From Actinomadura hibisca NBRC 15177 (GTDB taxonomy: Bacteria; Actinomycetota; Actinomycetes; Streptosporangiales; Streptosporangiaceae): a stretch of DNA of 64,000 nucleotides. A program made the position numbers and the translations under genes. Below the pieces are notes generated by a model that did not search any database, was not told where the DNA came from, and saw nothing but the letters and a program-made list of their open reading frames with translations. Below are positions 16,603 to 26,495 of this stretch, piece after piece. The stretch's first letter is position 1, and the number at the start of each line of letters is the position of its first letter. The DNA lies in NCBI RefSeq assembly GCF_001552635.1, contig NZ_BCRO01000018.1, forward strand, positions 119,503-183,502, read 5' to 3'.

Positions 16603-18134
16603 GCGGCGGCGGGACCGGCGGCGTGCCCGGCATCGAGGTCCGCCAGGTGGGGCCGCCGCGCCTCACCCGCGGCCTGGAGTCCGCCGACCGCCTGGACTGG
16701 TCCGCGCACCGCCGCCTGCACCCCGACCCGCGCCCGCTGAGCGCCGACCGGCTCGTCGCGCTCGCCGAGGCGGGACGGCTGCACGGGCGCGGCGGCGCGG
16801 CGTTCCCCTTCGCCCGCAAGGTGCGCGCGGTCGTCGACAGCGCGGTCCGGCGCGGCCGCCGCACCGTCGTGGTGGTCAACGGCACCGAGGGCGAGCCCGG
16901 CAGCGCCAAGGACAAGGTGCTGCTGTGCCGCGCCCCGCACCTGGTCCTGGACGGCGCGGCGCTGGCGGCCACCGCGCTGGGCGCGCGCGAGATCGTCATC
17001 GGGATCACCGACCCGGACGCGGCCCGGTCGATGGAGGCGGCGATCGGCGAGCGGCGGCTGGCGGAGCGCGCCCGCGTCGTCCGGCTCGCCGAGCGCTTCA
17101 TCACCGGCGAGGGCGGCGCGCTGGTGCGCGGCATCAACGGGCGGCGGCCCGTCCCGCCCGGCCGCAAGGTCCGCGCCGCCACCCGTGGCGTGGACGGCCT
17201 GCCGACGCTGCTGTCCAACGCCGAGACCTACGCCCAGCTCGCGGTCCTGGCCGGGCTGGGCCCCGAACGCTACGCGCGGGTCGGGCTGCCCGACGAGCCC
17301 GGCACCGTCCTGCTCACCGTCACCGGCTCGGTCCGCTTCCCGGCCGTGGTGGAGACCCCGTCCGGCGCGCCGCTGGCGCACCTGCTGGACCTGTGCGGCA
17401 GCCGCGCGGGGGAGGGCGTGCTGGTGGGCGGCTACCACGGGGCCTGGCTGGACGGCGCGACCGCCACCGCCACGCAGGTGTCGCGTGCCTCGCTGAAGGA
17501 GGCGGGCGGCACCCTCGGCGCGGGCATCGTCATGCCGTTGGGGCGCGGCACCTGCCCGTTGGGGGAGTGCGCCCGCGTCGTCGCCTACCTGGCCGCCGAG
17601 TCGGCGGGGCAGTGCGGGCCCTGCCGCCTGGGCCTGCCCGACCTGGCCGGGTCGTTCGCGGCGCTGGCCGCCGGGCGGGACGCCGCCGGAGCGCGCGACG
17701 CCATCGTCCGCGCCACCCGCATGGCCGTCGGCCGGGGCGCGTGCGGCCACCCCGACGGCACCGCCCGGTTCGTGCTGTCGGCGCTGGAGGTGTTCGCCGC
17801 CGACGTCGCCGCCCACACCGCCAAGGGCGGCTGCGGACGGCCCGTCCTCGGCGTGCTGCCCGCCGAGACCGACGCGCGCCTGCGCCTGGAGGTCGACTGG
17901 AGCCGCTGCGACGGGCACGGGCTGTGCGCCGACGTGCTGCGCGGCGCGGTGCGGATGGACGAGTACAACTACCCGGTCATCCCCGCCGAGCCCGTCCCGG
18001 CCCGGCTGGAGGCCGCCGCGCGCCGCGCCGTCGCCATGTGCCCCGGGCTGGCGCTGCGGCTGGTCCCGCGCACCGCCCACGAACCCGGCGGTCAGGCGGA
18101 CCAGTCGGCGGGGCGGCGTCAGTCGGCGCGGTAG
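16599..18134 (+). CDS. NuoF-like flavoprotein fused to a C-terminal 3Fe-4S ferredoxin
   Basis: 511-residue electron-transfer protein resembling the NADH/FMN subunit of complex I. The FMN site reads GRGGAAFPFARK (canonical GRGGAGFP) and the NADH loop NGTEGEPGSAKDK. The C-terminal Fe-S helix domain has QCGPCRLG (Cys about 339 and 342) and GACGHPDG (about 382), but the first cysteine of canonical ESCGxCxPC is Ala (ESAGQCGPC). A ferredoxin tail follows with CDGHGLC (about 437-443) and MCPG (about 480), the three-cysteine 3Fe-4S pattern. Coupled to the membrane cytochrome by GTGA, it may feed NAD(P)H electrons into that haem protein. The last 16 bases overlap the convergent kinase gene. Confidence 0.82.
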   Translation: MSGGGTGGVPGIEVRQVGPPRLTRGLESADRLDWSAHRRLHPDPRPLSADRLVALAEAGRLHGRGGAAFPFARKVRAVVDSAVRRGRRTVVVVNGTEGEPGSAKDKVLLCRAPHLVLDGAALAATALGAREIVIGITDPDAARSMEAAIGERRLAERARVVRLAERFITGEGGALVRGINGRRPVPPGRKVRAATRGVDGLPTLLSNAETYAQLAVLAGLGPERYARVGLPDEPGTVLLTVTGSVRFPAVVETPSGAPLAHLLDLCGSRAGEGVLVGGYHGAWLDGATATATQVSRASLKEAGGTLGAGIVMPLGRGTCPLGECARVVAYLAAESAGQCGPCRLGLPDLAGSFAALAAGRDAAGARDAIVRATRMAVGRGACGHPDGTARFVLSALEVFAADVAAHTAKGGCGRPVLGVLPAETDARLRLEVDWSRCDGHGLCADVLRGAVRMDEYNYPVIPAEPVPARLEAAARRAVAMCPGLALRLVPRTAHEPGGQADQSAGRRQSAR

Positions 18135-19633
18135 TAGGCCAGGTAACGGGCGATCTTCTGTGCGTAGGGCCGTACCCGGGGCGGCACGCCCCGGGCCTTG
18201 GCGACGCTCCTGGCCGAGGTGCGGTAGGTCGCCGCCAGGTTGAGGGCGGGGTCGCCCGGCACGCCCTTGAGGTCCTTGCCCCAGTGGCACAGGAACCGGC
18301 CCACCGCCGGGATGGAGACGTCGGGGGTGATGTCGGCGGGGCGCGGCTCGGGGTTGTCGAGGCCGCCGGGCTGCCAGTGCGTCAGCACGCGGGGCGTCCA
18401 GCGGGCGATGCCGTACTCGTCCTCGGCGGGATCGGCGAGGCCGGGGTCGAAACCGCTCTCCACCTTGAGCATCGCCGCGACCAGCGCCGGGCTGAGCCCG
18501 CGCATCTGGCACCACGTCCCGGCCCGCACGATCAGCCTGCGGTACTGCGGCGGGATGTCGCGGTCCAGGCGCAGGAACCGGCCGCCGGGATCGCCGGGCC
18601 CCGATCCGTGCCCGCCGGACGGCGACGGGCGCGCCGCCCCGTCCCGGACCGGCTCCGGGCCGCCCCCGGCCAGCGCCAGCACCATGCCGCCGCTGACCAG
18701 CGCGACCGTGGCGGCGGCCCCGGCCAGCAGCAGGCCCCGGCGGGTCGGCCGCCGCCCGCCCGCACGTGCGCGCGCCCGGCGGTCCGCCTTACGGTCCGCC
18801 CTGCGGCCCGCCCGCGTCTTCCGGCCGGGCAGCGGGTCGGTGTCGATGCGGCTCATGGTCCGGCTCAGCGCCTGCTCGAACTCCGCCGCCGACCGCCAGC
18901 GGCGCTCCCGGTCGGGTTCCAGGGCGCGCAGCACCGCCGCGTCCACGGCGGGCGGCACGGCGGCCTGCGCCCGGCTGGGCGGCGGCGGGTCCTCGCCGGG
19001 CGGCTCGCCGGTCAGCAGGTGGTAGGTGAGCGCGCCGAGCCCGTACACGTCGGCGCGGTGGTCGGGCGCGCCGTCGATCAGCGCCTGCTCGGGGGCCATG
19101 TAGCCGGGCGACCCGGCGGGCAGCGTCAGGCTGGACAGCCGGTCGCCGCTGCGCGCGATCCCCAGGTCGGAGATCATGATCCGGTCGTCCCCGCCGCTCC
19201 CGCCGGAGCGGACCAGCACGTTGGACGGCTTCAGGTCGCGGTGCACGATGCCGCGCCCGTGCAGCTCCCGCAGGCCCCGCGCGACCTCGCGGGCCAGCGC
19301 CAGCGCCCGGTTCGGCGGCGGCGGCCCGGCCGCCAGCAGGTCCTCCAGGGTGCCCAGGTCGGCGTAGGTCATCACGAAGTAGGGGCGGCCGTCGGGCAGC
19401 TCGCCGATGTCGAACACCTGCACCAGCCGGTGCGAGTCCACCCGGCGCAGCAGCCGCGCCTCCTGCACGAACCGCTCGCGCACCTCGGCGTGTTGCGCCC
19501 AGTGGTCGGCCAGGATCTTGACGGCCACCGGCGAGGCCAGCTCCTCGTCGTGGCCCAGCCACACCGTGGCGAAGGCCCCGGAGCCCAGGAGCCGGTCGAT
19601 CCGGTACCGCCCTGCCGTGCGCGGGGTCTCCAT
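18119..19633 (-). CDS. Transmembrane Ser/Thr protein kinase with lysozyme-like extracellular domain
   Basis: 504 residues. The N-terminal Hanks-type kinase (about 10-270) is complete: Gly loop LGSGAFATVWLG, catalytic Lys in VAVKIL, HRDLKPSNVLV, DLG and MAPEQ. A basic linker and one membrane helix (GLLLAGAAATVALVSGGMVLAL, about 300-322) follow. The outer part (from about 369) looks like a soluble lytic transglycosylase: WCQMRGLSPALVAAMLKVESGFDPGL, with Glu in KVES at the catalytic position and EYGIARWTP downstream. This replaces the usual PASTA repeats of PknB. It may sense or cut peptidoglycan and signal inside the cell. The domain reading is from motifs only. Confidence 0.85.
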   Translation of the reverse strand: METPRTAGRYRIDRLLGSGAFATVWLGHDEELASPVAVKILADHWAQHAEVRERFVQEARLLRRVDSHRLVQVFDIGELPDGRPYFVMTYADLGTLEDLLAAGPPPPNRALALAREVARGLRELHGRGIVHRDLKPSNVLVRSGGSGGDDRIMISDLGIARSGDRLSSLTLPAGSPGYMAPEQALIDGAPDHRADVYGLGALTYHLLTGEPPGEDPPPPSRAQAAVPPAVDAAVLRALEPDRERRWRSAAEFEQALSRTMSRIDTDPLPGRKTRAGRRADRKADRRARARAGGRRPTRRGLLLAGAAATVALVSGGMVLALAGGGPEPVRDGAARPSPSGGHGSGPGDPGGRFLRLDRDIPPQYRRLIVRAGTWCQMRGLSPALVAAMLKVESGFDPGLADPAEDEYGIARWTPRVLTHWQPGGLDNPEPRPADITPDVSIPAVGRFLCHWGKDLKGVPGDPALNLAATYRTSARSVAKARGVPPRVRPYAQKIARYLAYYRAD

Positions 19634-19895
19634 GGACGCCCATCATGAAGGATCTCACCGCCCGGCGGCAGGCGCTTGGCGGTGATCGCCCCCTGCCGTC
19701 ACCTCCGCACCACCCCGCGGCGGGCCGGAATGCGCTCCCCACCGGGAGTGTTGGATCATTGAGGCGCCGGAAAACGGTTCGCCCCGGCCGGGGCGCGGGG
19801 ACTACGGTGCCAAGGTTCGCGGGGGACGGCACGGCCGGCTCCCGCCCAGCACGCCCAGGAGCAGGCCGCGCAGCCCGAGGCCACGGCCTGGAAAC

Positions 19896-19901
19896 TATCC
19901 T
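19896..19901 (+). promoter_or_regulatory. Candidate -10 box for hrpA
   Basis: TATCCT fits the actinomycete TANNNT -10 pattern and ends 5 bases before the ATG at 19907. A transcript from it would start at or next to that ATG, so the mRNA may be leaderless. Confidence 0.4.
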
Positions 19902-19906
19902 GTTCG

Positions 19907-22900
19907 ATGGTTATGAGGACGCCTGTGACACCGCCGCTCGCCGACCTGCGCGCGCGCCTGCCCGAACTGATGACGCTGGACGGCCACCGGCTGCGCCGCC
20001 GCATGGACGGGGCGCAGAAGATGCGCGACGCCGGGCGCCGCGCGAAGGCCGCCGAGCAGATCGCCGCCGACGTGGCCGCCGCCGAGCGGCGCGTCGCCCG
20101 GCGGCGCGCGGCCGTGCCCGAGATCAGCTACCCCGCCGAGCTGCCGGTCAGCCAGAAGAAGGACGACATCGCCGCCGCGATCTCGGGCCACCAGGTCGTG
20201 ATCGTCGCGGGCGAGACCGGCTCGGGCAAGACCACCCAGCTCCCCAAGATCTGCCTGGAGCTCGGCCGGGGCGTGACCGGCGCGATCGGGCACACCCAGC
20301 CGCGCCGCCTGGCCGCCCGCACCGTCGCCGACCGCATCGCCGAGGAACTCGGCACCGGGCTCGGCGAGGCGGTGGGCTACAAGGTCCGCTTCACCGACAA
20401 ATCGGGCGACGACACGCTGGTCAAGCTGATGACCGACGGCATCCTGCTGGCGGAGATCCAGACCGACCGGTTGTTGCGCCGCTACGACACCCTGATCATC
20501 GACGAGGCGCACGAGCGCAGCCTCAACATCGACTTCCTGCTCGGCTACGTCCGGGAGATCCTGCCGCGCCGGCCGGACCTCAAGGTGATCATCACCTCGG
20601 CGACCATCGACCCCGAACGTTTCTCCCGGCACTTCGGCGACGCCCCGATCGTGGAGGTGTCGGGCCGCACCTACCCGGTGGAGGTGCGCTACCGGCCGGT
20701 CGCCGACCCCGACGACCCCGGCGCCGACCCCGACCGCGACCAGGTGCAGGCGATCATCGACGCGGTGGACGAGCTGGCGCTGGAGGCCCCCGGCGACGTG
20801 CTGGTGTTCCTCAGCGGCGAGCGCGAGATCCGCGACACCGCCGACGCCCTCAACAAGCACTTCCAGAACCGTCGCGGCCCCGCCACCGAGGTGCTGCCGC
20901 TCTACGCGCGGTTGTCGGCAGCCGAGCAGCACCGGGTGTTCCAGGCCCACCGGGGCCGCCGGATCGTGCTGGCCACCAACGTCGCCGAGACCTCGCTGAC
21001 GGTCCCCGGCATCAAGTACGTCGTCGACCCCGGCACCGCCCGCATCTCCCGCTACAGCCACCGGCTGAAGGTGCAGCGGCTGCCCATCGAGCCGATCTCG
21101 CAGGCGTCGGCCAACCAGCGCAAGGGCCGTAGCGGCCGAACCTCCGACGGCATCTGCGTCCGGCTGTACTCGGAGGAGGACTTCGAGTCCCGGCCCGAGT
21201 TCACCGACCCCGAGATCCTGCGCACCAACCTCGCCTCGGTCATCCTCCAGATGACGGCGCTCGGCCTCGGCGACATCGCGGCGTTCCCGTTCGTGGAGCC
21301 GCCCGACCGCCGCAACGTCAAGGCGGGCGTGGACCTGCTGCACGAGCTGGGCGCGATCGACCCGGCCGAGAAGGACCCGCGCAAGCGCCTCACCCCGGCC
21401 GGCCGCCGCCTCGCGCAGCTGCCGATCGACCCGCGGCTCGCCCGCATGGTGCTGGAGGCCGACACCGGCGGCTGCGTCCGCGAGGTGCTGATCATCGCGT
21501 CGGCGCTGTCCATCCAGGACCCGCGCGAGCGCCCCGCCGAGCACCAGCAGGCCGCCGACGAGAAGCACAAACGTTTCGCCGACCCCACCTCGGACTTCCT
21601 GTCCTACCTCAACCTGTGGAACTACCTGCGCGAGAAGCAGCAGGAGTTGTCGGGCAGCCAGTTCCGCCGCATGTGCAAGAACGAGTTCCTGCACTACCTG
21701 CGCGTGCGCGAGTGGCAGGACCTGCACGGCCAGCTCAAGCAGGTCGCCAAGACCCTCGGCGTCACCGTCAACAGCGTCGACGCCGCGCCCGACCGGATCC
21801 ACACCGCGCTGCTGTCGGGCCTGCTGTCGCACATCGGCCTGATGGACACCGACGCCAAGGACGACAAGAAGGACGGCAACCCGCGCCGCCGGGGCCAGGA
21901 GTACGTGGGCGCGCGCGGCGCCAAGTTCGCGATCTTCCCCGGGTCGGCGCTGTTCAAGAAGCCGCCGCGCTGGGTGATGTCGGCCGAGCTGGTGGAGACC
22001 TCCCGGCTGTGGGCCCGCGTCAACGCCAGGATCGAACCCGAGTGGGTCGAGCCGCTGGCCGGGCACCTGGTCAAGCGCAACTACAGCGAGCCGCACTGGT
22101 CCAAGAAGCAGGCCGCGGTCATGGCCTACGAGAAGGTCACCCTGTACGGGGTGCCGATCGTGGCGCAGCGCCGCGTCAACTACGGCTCGGTCGATCCCGC
22201 CCTGGCGCGCGAGCTGTTCGTCCGGCACGCCCTGGTGGAGGGCGACTGGGAGACCCACCACCGGTTCTTCCATGACAATCGCGCGCTGCTCGACGAGGTC
22301 GAGGAGCTGGAGCACCGCGCCCGCCGCCGCGACATCCTGGTGGACGACCAGACCCTGTTCGACTTCTACGACGAGCGCGTCCCCGAGGACGTGGTGTCGG
22401 GCCGCCACTTCGACGCCTGGTGGAAGAAGGCCCGCCACACCGAGCCGGACCTGCTGAACTTCGAGAAGTCGATGCTCATCAACCAGAGCGCCGACGACGT
22501 CAGCGAGACCGACTACCCCGACGTGTGGCAGCAGGGCCCGCTGCGCCTGAAGCTCACCTACCAGTTCGAGCCGGGCGCCGACGCCGACGGCGTCACCGTG
22601 CACGTCCCGGTGCAGATCCTCAACCAGGTCAAGAACGCCGGGTTCGAGTGGCAGGTGCCGGGCCTGCGCGCCGAGCTGGTCACCGAGCTGATCCGCTCGC
22701 TGCCCAAGCAGCTGCGGGTCAACTTCGTGCCCGCGCCCGACTACGCCCGCCGCGTGCTGGAACGGGTCGCGCCCCGCACCGAACCGCTGCTGGACGCCGT
22801 CGAGCGCGAGCTGACCGCCATGACCAGCGTCCCCGTCGCCCGCGAGGCGTGGGACCTGTCGCGGCTGCCCGCCCACCTGCGCGTCACCTTCCGCGTCGTG

Positions 22901-23875
22901 GACGACCGCAACAAGACCCTCGCCGAGGACACCGACCTCGACGCCCTCAAACGGCGGCTGGCGGGCAAGGTGCGCGGCACCCTGTCCAAGGCGGCCTCCG
23001 CCGAGGGCGTCGAACGCGCCGGGCTGCGCGAGTGGACGGTCGGCGAGCTGCCCCGCACCTACGAGCGCAGGCAGAACGGCTACGACGTCAAGGCGTACCC
23101 GGCGCTCACCGACGAGGGCGACAGCGTCGCGGTCCGCATGTACGAGACCGAGGCCGAGCAGCGCCGCGCCATGTGGAAGGGCACCCGGCGGCTGGTGCTG
23201 CTGAACGCGCCGTCCCCGGCCAAGCTCATCCAGAAGAACCTGACCAACCAGGGCAAGCTGGCGCTCAGCCACAACCCGCACGGCTCGGTCGCGGCCCTGT
23301 TCGAGGACTGCGTCACCGCCGCCGCCGACCGGCTGATCGCCGAGGCCGGGGGACCGGCCTGGGACGAGGCGGGCTTCCGCGGGCTCTACGACCGCGTGCG
23401 CGCCGACCTGTACGACGCCACCGCCGCGATCGTGGCGCAGGTCGAACGCGTCCTGGCCGCCTCCCACGAGATCGACCGGCGGCTGCGCGGCACCGCCAGC
23501 CTCACCCTCGTGCCCGCGCTGACCGACATCCGCGGCCAGCTCGGCGCGCTGGTGCACGCCGGTTTCGTCACCGAGACCGGCGCGGCGCGCCTGCCCGACC
23601 TGCTCCGCTACCTGCGCGCCCTGCTGGCGCGGCTGGACAAGCTCCCGGAGAACCCGGGCCGCGACCGCCAGCTGTCCCACCAGGTGCAGGTGCTCCAGCA
23701 GGAGTACGAGCAGGCGCTGCGCAGGCTGCCGCCGGCGCGGCGCGACGACGAGCCCGCGCGGCAGGTCCGCTGGATGCTGGAGGAGTTGCGGGTCAGCCTG
23801 TTCGCGCAGCAGCTCGGCACCCGCTTCCCGGTCTCCGACAAGCGCATCCGGAAGGCGATGGCGCAGCTGGCCTGA
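19907..23875 (+). CDS. hrpA: ATP-dependent RNA helicase HrpA
   Basis: DEAH-box helicase of about 1,322 residues, full length for HrpA, which in E. coli rescues stalled ribosomes. Order of motifs: Walker A GETGSGKTTQ (near 103), TQPRRLAA, DEAH in IIDEAHERS (near 200), SAT in ITSATIDP, and the QRKGRSGR motif VI. These are followed by the winged-helix/ratchet region, OB fold and the long HrpA-specific C-terminal DUF3418 part. Start choice is open. ATG 19907 would suit a leaderless transcript, while GTG 19925 has GAGGA 6 bases before it and would give 1,316 residues. A strong hairpin ends the gene. Confidence 0.95.
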   Translation: MVMRTPVTPPLADLRARLPELMTLDGHRLRRRMDGAQKMRDAGRRAKAAEQIAADVAAAERRVARRRAAVPEISYPAELPVSQKKDDIAAAISGHQVVIVAGETGSGKTTQLPKICLELGRGVTGAIGHTQPRRLAARTVADRIAEELGTGLGEAVGYKVRFTDKSGDDTLVKLMTDGILLAEIQTDRLLRRYDTLIIDEAHERSLNIDFLLGYVREILPRRPDLKVIITSATIDPERFSRHFGDAPIVEVSGRTYPVEVRYRPVADPDDPGADPDRDQVQAIIDAVDELALEAPGDVLVFLSGEREIRDTADALNKHFQNRRGPATEVLPLYARLSAAEQHRVFQAHRGRRIVLATNVAETSLTVPGIKYVVDPGTARISRYSHRLKVQRLPIEPISQASANQRKGRSGRTSDGICVRLYSEEDFESRPEFTDPEILRTNLASVILQMTALGLGDIAAFPFVEPPDRRNVKAGVDLLHELGAIDPAEKDPRKRLTPAGRRLAQLPIDPRLARMVLEADTGGCVREVLIIASALSIQDPRERPAEHQQAADEKHKRFADPTSDFLSYLNLWNYLREKQQELSGSQFRRMCKNEFLHYLRVREWQDLHGQLKQVAKTLGVTVNSVDAAPDRIHTALLSGLLSHIGLMDTDAKDDKKDGNPRRRGQEYVGARGAKFAIFPGSALFKKPPRWVMSAELVETSRLWARVNARIEPEWVEPLAGHLVKRNYSEPHWSKKQAAVMAYEKVTLYGVPIVAQRRVNYGSVDPALARELFVRHALVEGDWETHHRFFHDNRALLDEVEELEHRARRRDILVDDQTLFDFYDERVPEDVVSGRHFDAWWKKARHTEPDLLNFEKSMLINQSADDVSETDYPDVWQQGPLRLKLTYQFEPGADADGVTVHVPVQILNQVKNAGFEWQVPGLRAELVTELIRSLPKQLRVNFVPAPDYARRVLERVAPRTEPLLDAVERELTAMTSVPVAREAWDLSRLPAHLRVTFRVVDDRNKTLAEDTDLDALKRRLAGKVRGTLSKAASAEGVERAGLREWTVGELPRTYERRQNGYDVKAYPALTDEGDSVAVRMYETEAEQRRAMWKGTRRLVLLNAPSPAKLIQKNLTNQGKLALSHNPHGSVAALFEDCVTAAADRLIAEAGGPAWDEAGFRGLYDRVRADLYDATAAIVAQVERVLAASHEIDRRLRGTASLTLVPALTDIRGQLGALVHAGFVTETGAARLPDLLRYLRALLARLDKLPENPGRDRQLSHQVQVLQQEYEQALRRLPPARRDDEPARQVRWMLEELRVSLFAQQLGTRFPVSDKRIRKAMAQLA

Positions 23876-23897
23876 CGGCCGCCCAGGCGGCCGTCAG
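23872..23897. terminator. Bidirectional hairpin after hrpA
   Basis: CTGACGGCCGCC (23872-23883) pairs perfectly with GGCGGCCGTCAG (23886-23897); the stem starts inside the hrpA stop codon. It separates hrpA from the convergent ABC permease gene. Confidence 0.75.
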
Positions 23898-23905
23898 GCG
23901 GCGGC

Positions 23906-25495
23906 TCAGGTGGTGACGTCGCGGCGGCGGAAGCCCGCCAGCCCGGCGGCGGTGAGCACCGCCACGATCACGGCCAGCACCACCAGCGGCGTCGCCGTCA
24001 GGTCGGCGGCGGGCAGCTTCGGGACGTGGCTGAACGGCGACAGGTCGATGACGGCCTGGTCGAGGTCCAGCGTCGGGCCCAGCACTCCCAGCACCACGAA
24101 CAGCCCGAGCACGCCCCACGCCGCCTGGCAGTAGCGCGGCAGCAGCCCGAACAGCGCCACGGTGAGGCCGGTGAGCACCCACGCGGCCGGGAGTTGCACG
24201 AACACCGCGCCGAACGCCTCGGGGAGCTTGCCGCCCATGTCGCCGGTCGTCGCGCCGTAGGCGAGCCCGGTCGCCAGCCCCGCCGACGCGAGCAGCAGCG
24301 CGACCCCCGCCATGGCGATCAGCAGGTGGCCGCCCGCCCAGCGGACCCGGCCGAGCGAGACCGCCAGCAGCGGTTCCAGCCGCTGGGAGGTCTCCTCGCC
24401 GCGCAGCCGCAGCGTGGCCTGCACCCCGTAGACGGCCGCGACCATGCCGAGGATCCCGGCCACCGTCGACAGGAACGCGTCGGTCAGCCCGGACGCCCCG
24501 CCCAGCTTGGTGATGAGCTCGGTGGTCTCGGGGCTGTCGCCGACCAGGTCGCCCACGCCCTTGAGCACGCCGCCGAACACCAGCCCGTAGACCACGACGG
24601 CGGCGGTCCAGGCCACCAGCGAGCCGCGCTGCATCCGCCAGGCCAGCGCGAGCGCGCTGCGCAGCCCGGGACCGGCGGTCGCGGGGCCGAGCCGGGGCGC
24701 CAGCAGCCCTGCGCCCAGGTCGCGGCGGCCCGCCAGCCGGTAGGCGAGCGCGACCAGCAGCACCGCCAGCGCCAGCGGCAGCAGCAGCACCCAGAACCGG
24801 TCCCCGGCGTAGGGGCGGATCTGCTGGCTCCAGCCGATCGGCGACGCCCACAACAACCAGCCGCCGCCGTCGGTCGCGTCGCCGACCGCGCGGACGAGGA
24901 AGGCCACGCCGATGGCGGCGACGGCCAGGCCCCGCGCGAGCCGGGCGTTCTCGGTCACCTGGGCGGTCACGGCCGCGACCGCCGCGAACACCAGCCCGTT
25001 GGCGAACCAGCTCAGCCCGAACGCCAGCGCCCCGGCCGCGCCCTGCCCGGCCAGCAGCAGCCCGGCCAGGACCGCCACGACCGCGGACGCGAGCACGGCG
25101 GTGAGCAGCGCGGCCGTCAGCGGCGCGCGGCGGCCCACCGCCCCGGCCCCGACCAGCTCCAGCCGCCCGTCCTCCTCCTCGGCGCGGGTGTGCCGGATCA
25201 CCAGCAGCAGGGTCATGACGCCGATCAGCGCCCCGGCCAGCGTGCCCATCCGCCAGGCCGACAGCGCGCCGACCGAGGTGCCGTGCACCTCGCCGTAGAA
25301 GGCCAGCGTGGCGGCGTTGGCGTTGACGCCCTGGGCGAACTTCACCCGCTCGGCCTCGGTGCCGTACAGGCCCGCGTAGCTGGACACCGTGCTGGCCACC
25401 AGGGACGCCAGCACCAGCGCCCAGACCGGGATCATGATCCGGTCGCGGCGCAGCGCCAGCCGCAGCAGCGTCCCGGTTCCGGTGAGGGCGGTCAT
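23906..25495 (-). CDS. ABC-2 type exporter permease
   Basis: Integral membrane protein of 529 residues with about 12 predicted helices in two homologous halves. It is the pattern of permeases annotated as exporters of polyketide antibiotics. The central cytoplasmic part ([27 protein letters not shown]) marks the start of the second half. Its ATG overlaps the stop of the ATPase gene by 4 bases (ATGA), so both are made together. With the ATPase and the divergent MarR/GbsR regulator it forms an efflux module of the kind used for self-resistance or drug export. Substrate unknown. Confidence 0.85.
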   Translation of the reverse strand: MTALTGTGTLLRLALRRDRIMIPVWALVLASLVASTVSSYAGLYGTEAERVKFAQGVNANAATLAFYGEVHGTSVGALSAWRMGTLAGALIGVMTLLLVIRHTRAEEEDGRLELVGAGAVGRRAPLTAALLTAVLASAVVAVLAGLLLAGQGAAGALAFGLSWFANGLVFAAVAAVTAQVTENARLARGLAVAAIGVAFLVRAVGDATDGGGWLLWASPIGWSQQIRPYAGDRFWVLLLPLALAVLLVALAYRLAGRRDLGAGLLAPRLGPATAGPGLRSALALAWRMQRGSLVAWTAAVVVYGLVFGGVLKGVGDLVGDSPETTELITKLGGASGLTDAFLSTVAGILGMVAAVYGVQATLRLRGEETSQRLEPLLAVSLGRVRWAGGHLLIAMAGVALLLASAGLATGLAYGATTGDMGGKLPEAFGAVFVQLPAAWVLTGLTVALFGLLPRYCQAAWGVLGLFVVLGVLGPTLDLDQAVIDLSPFSHVPKLPAADLTATPLVVLAVIVAVLTAAGLAGFRRRDVTT

Positions 25496-26403
25496 CGCAC
25501 GGCCCCCTCACGCTCGGCCACGTCGTCCTGGTAGTGGCGCAGGAACAACTCCTCCAGCGTGGGCGGCTGGCTGGTCAGGCCGCGCACGCCGACCTGGGTC
25601 AGTTGCTTCAGCACCGCGTCCAGCTGGGGCGTGTCCACCTCCAGCTTGATCTTGGTGCCGTCGACCTGGGCGTCGTGCACGCCGGGCAGCGAGGCGACCC
25701 CGTCCGGCGGGGCGGCCAGCTCGGCGGTGATGGAGGTGCGCGTCAGGTGGCGCAGCTCGGCGAGCGTGCCGGTCTCGACGGTGCGGCCCTTGCGGATGAT
25801 GGTCACCCGGTCGCACAATGCCTCGACCTCGCTGAGGATGTGGCTGGACAGCAGGATGGTGCGGCCGACGCGCTTCTCCTCGGCCACGCACTCCTGGAAG
25901 ACCTCCTCCATGAGCGGGTCCAGGCCGGAGGTCGGCTCGTCCAGGATGAGCAGCTCGGCGTCGGAGGCGAGCGCCGCGACCAGCGCGACCTTCTGCCGGT
26001 TGCCCTTGGAGTAGGCGCGGCCCTTCTTGCGGGGGTCGAGCTCGAACCGTTCCAGCAGCTCGGCGCGGCGATGGGGGTCGAGCCCGCCGCGCAGCCGCCC
26101 GAGCAGGTCGATGACCTCCCCGCCGGACAGGTTGGGCCACAGGGTGACGTCGCCGGGCACGTAGGCCAGGCGTTTGTGCAGCTCGGTGGCGTCGCGCCAG
26201 GGGTCGCCGCCGAGCAGCTCGGCGGTGCCCCCGTCGGCGCGCAGCAGGCCGAGCAGGACGCGGATGGTGGTGGACTTCCCCGAGCCGTTCGGGCCGAGGA
26301 AGCCGTGCACCTCGCCGGCGGCGACGGACAGGTCCAGCCCGTCGAGCGCGCGGGTCCGGCCGAAGGTCTTCACCAGGCCGGACACGGAGAGAGCGGTCGT
26401 CAT
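25492..26403 (-). CDS. ABC transporter ATP-binding protein (exporter, CcmA/DrrA type)
   Basis: Nucleotide-binding subunit of about 303 residues. Walker A is GPNGSGKST near residue 38. The signature region reads [15 protein letters not shown], a drug-exporter-type variant of LSGGQ, followed by Walker [14 protein letters not shown] and the H-loop SSHIL. The C-terminal extension (residues about 215-300) is typical of DrrA-like proteins. ATG 26403 is preferred; a GTG lies two codons upstream at 26409. It shares an 86-100-base A/T-rich promoter region with the divergent regulator. Confidence 0.9.
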   Translation of the reverse strand: MTTALSVSGLVKTFGRTRALDGLDLSVAAGEVHGFLGPNGSGKSTTIRVLLGLLRADGGTAELLGGDPWRDATELHKRLAYVPGDVTLWPNLSGGEVIDLLGRLRGGLDPHRRAELLERFELDPRKKGRAYSKGNRQKVALVAALASDAELLILDEPTSGLDPLMEEVFQECVAEEKRVGRTILLSSHILSEVEALCDRVTIIRKGRTVETGTLAELRHLTRTSITAELAAPPDGVASLPGVHDAQVDGTKIKLEVDTPQLDAVLKQLTQVGVRGLTSQPPTLEELFLRHYQDDVAEREGAVR

Positions 26404-26424
26404 GTCCACAGAACCTACACTCTT

Positions 26425-26440
26425 TTCACTAATTCGTGAA
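26425..26440. promoter_or_regulatory. Palindromic operator for the MarR/GbsR-type regulator
   Basis: TTCACTAATTCGTGAA is a 16-bp palindrome with one mismatched pair (TTCAC-N-AATT-N-GTGAA). It sits between the divergent ABC exporter and regulator genes, next to the ATPase promoter. A second weaker inverted repeat surrounds CATATG at 26451-26456, and TATACT (26466-26471) is a candidate -10 for the regulator gene. Autoregulation and repression of the exporter is the likely arrangement. Confidence 0.55.
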
Positions 26441-26495
26441 GTCTATGAATCATATGAACTGTGTATATACTGTCGGGACCGCCTGACCAGGGGAG

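Noticed and set aside
19895..23680. 1,261-residue open frame opposite hrpA
   Set aside because: Shadow of hrpA on the other strand caused by high GC; Val/Gly/Asp/Arg-rich composition and no motifs.
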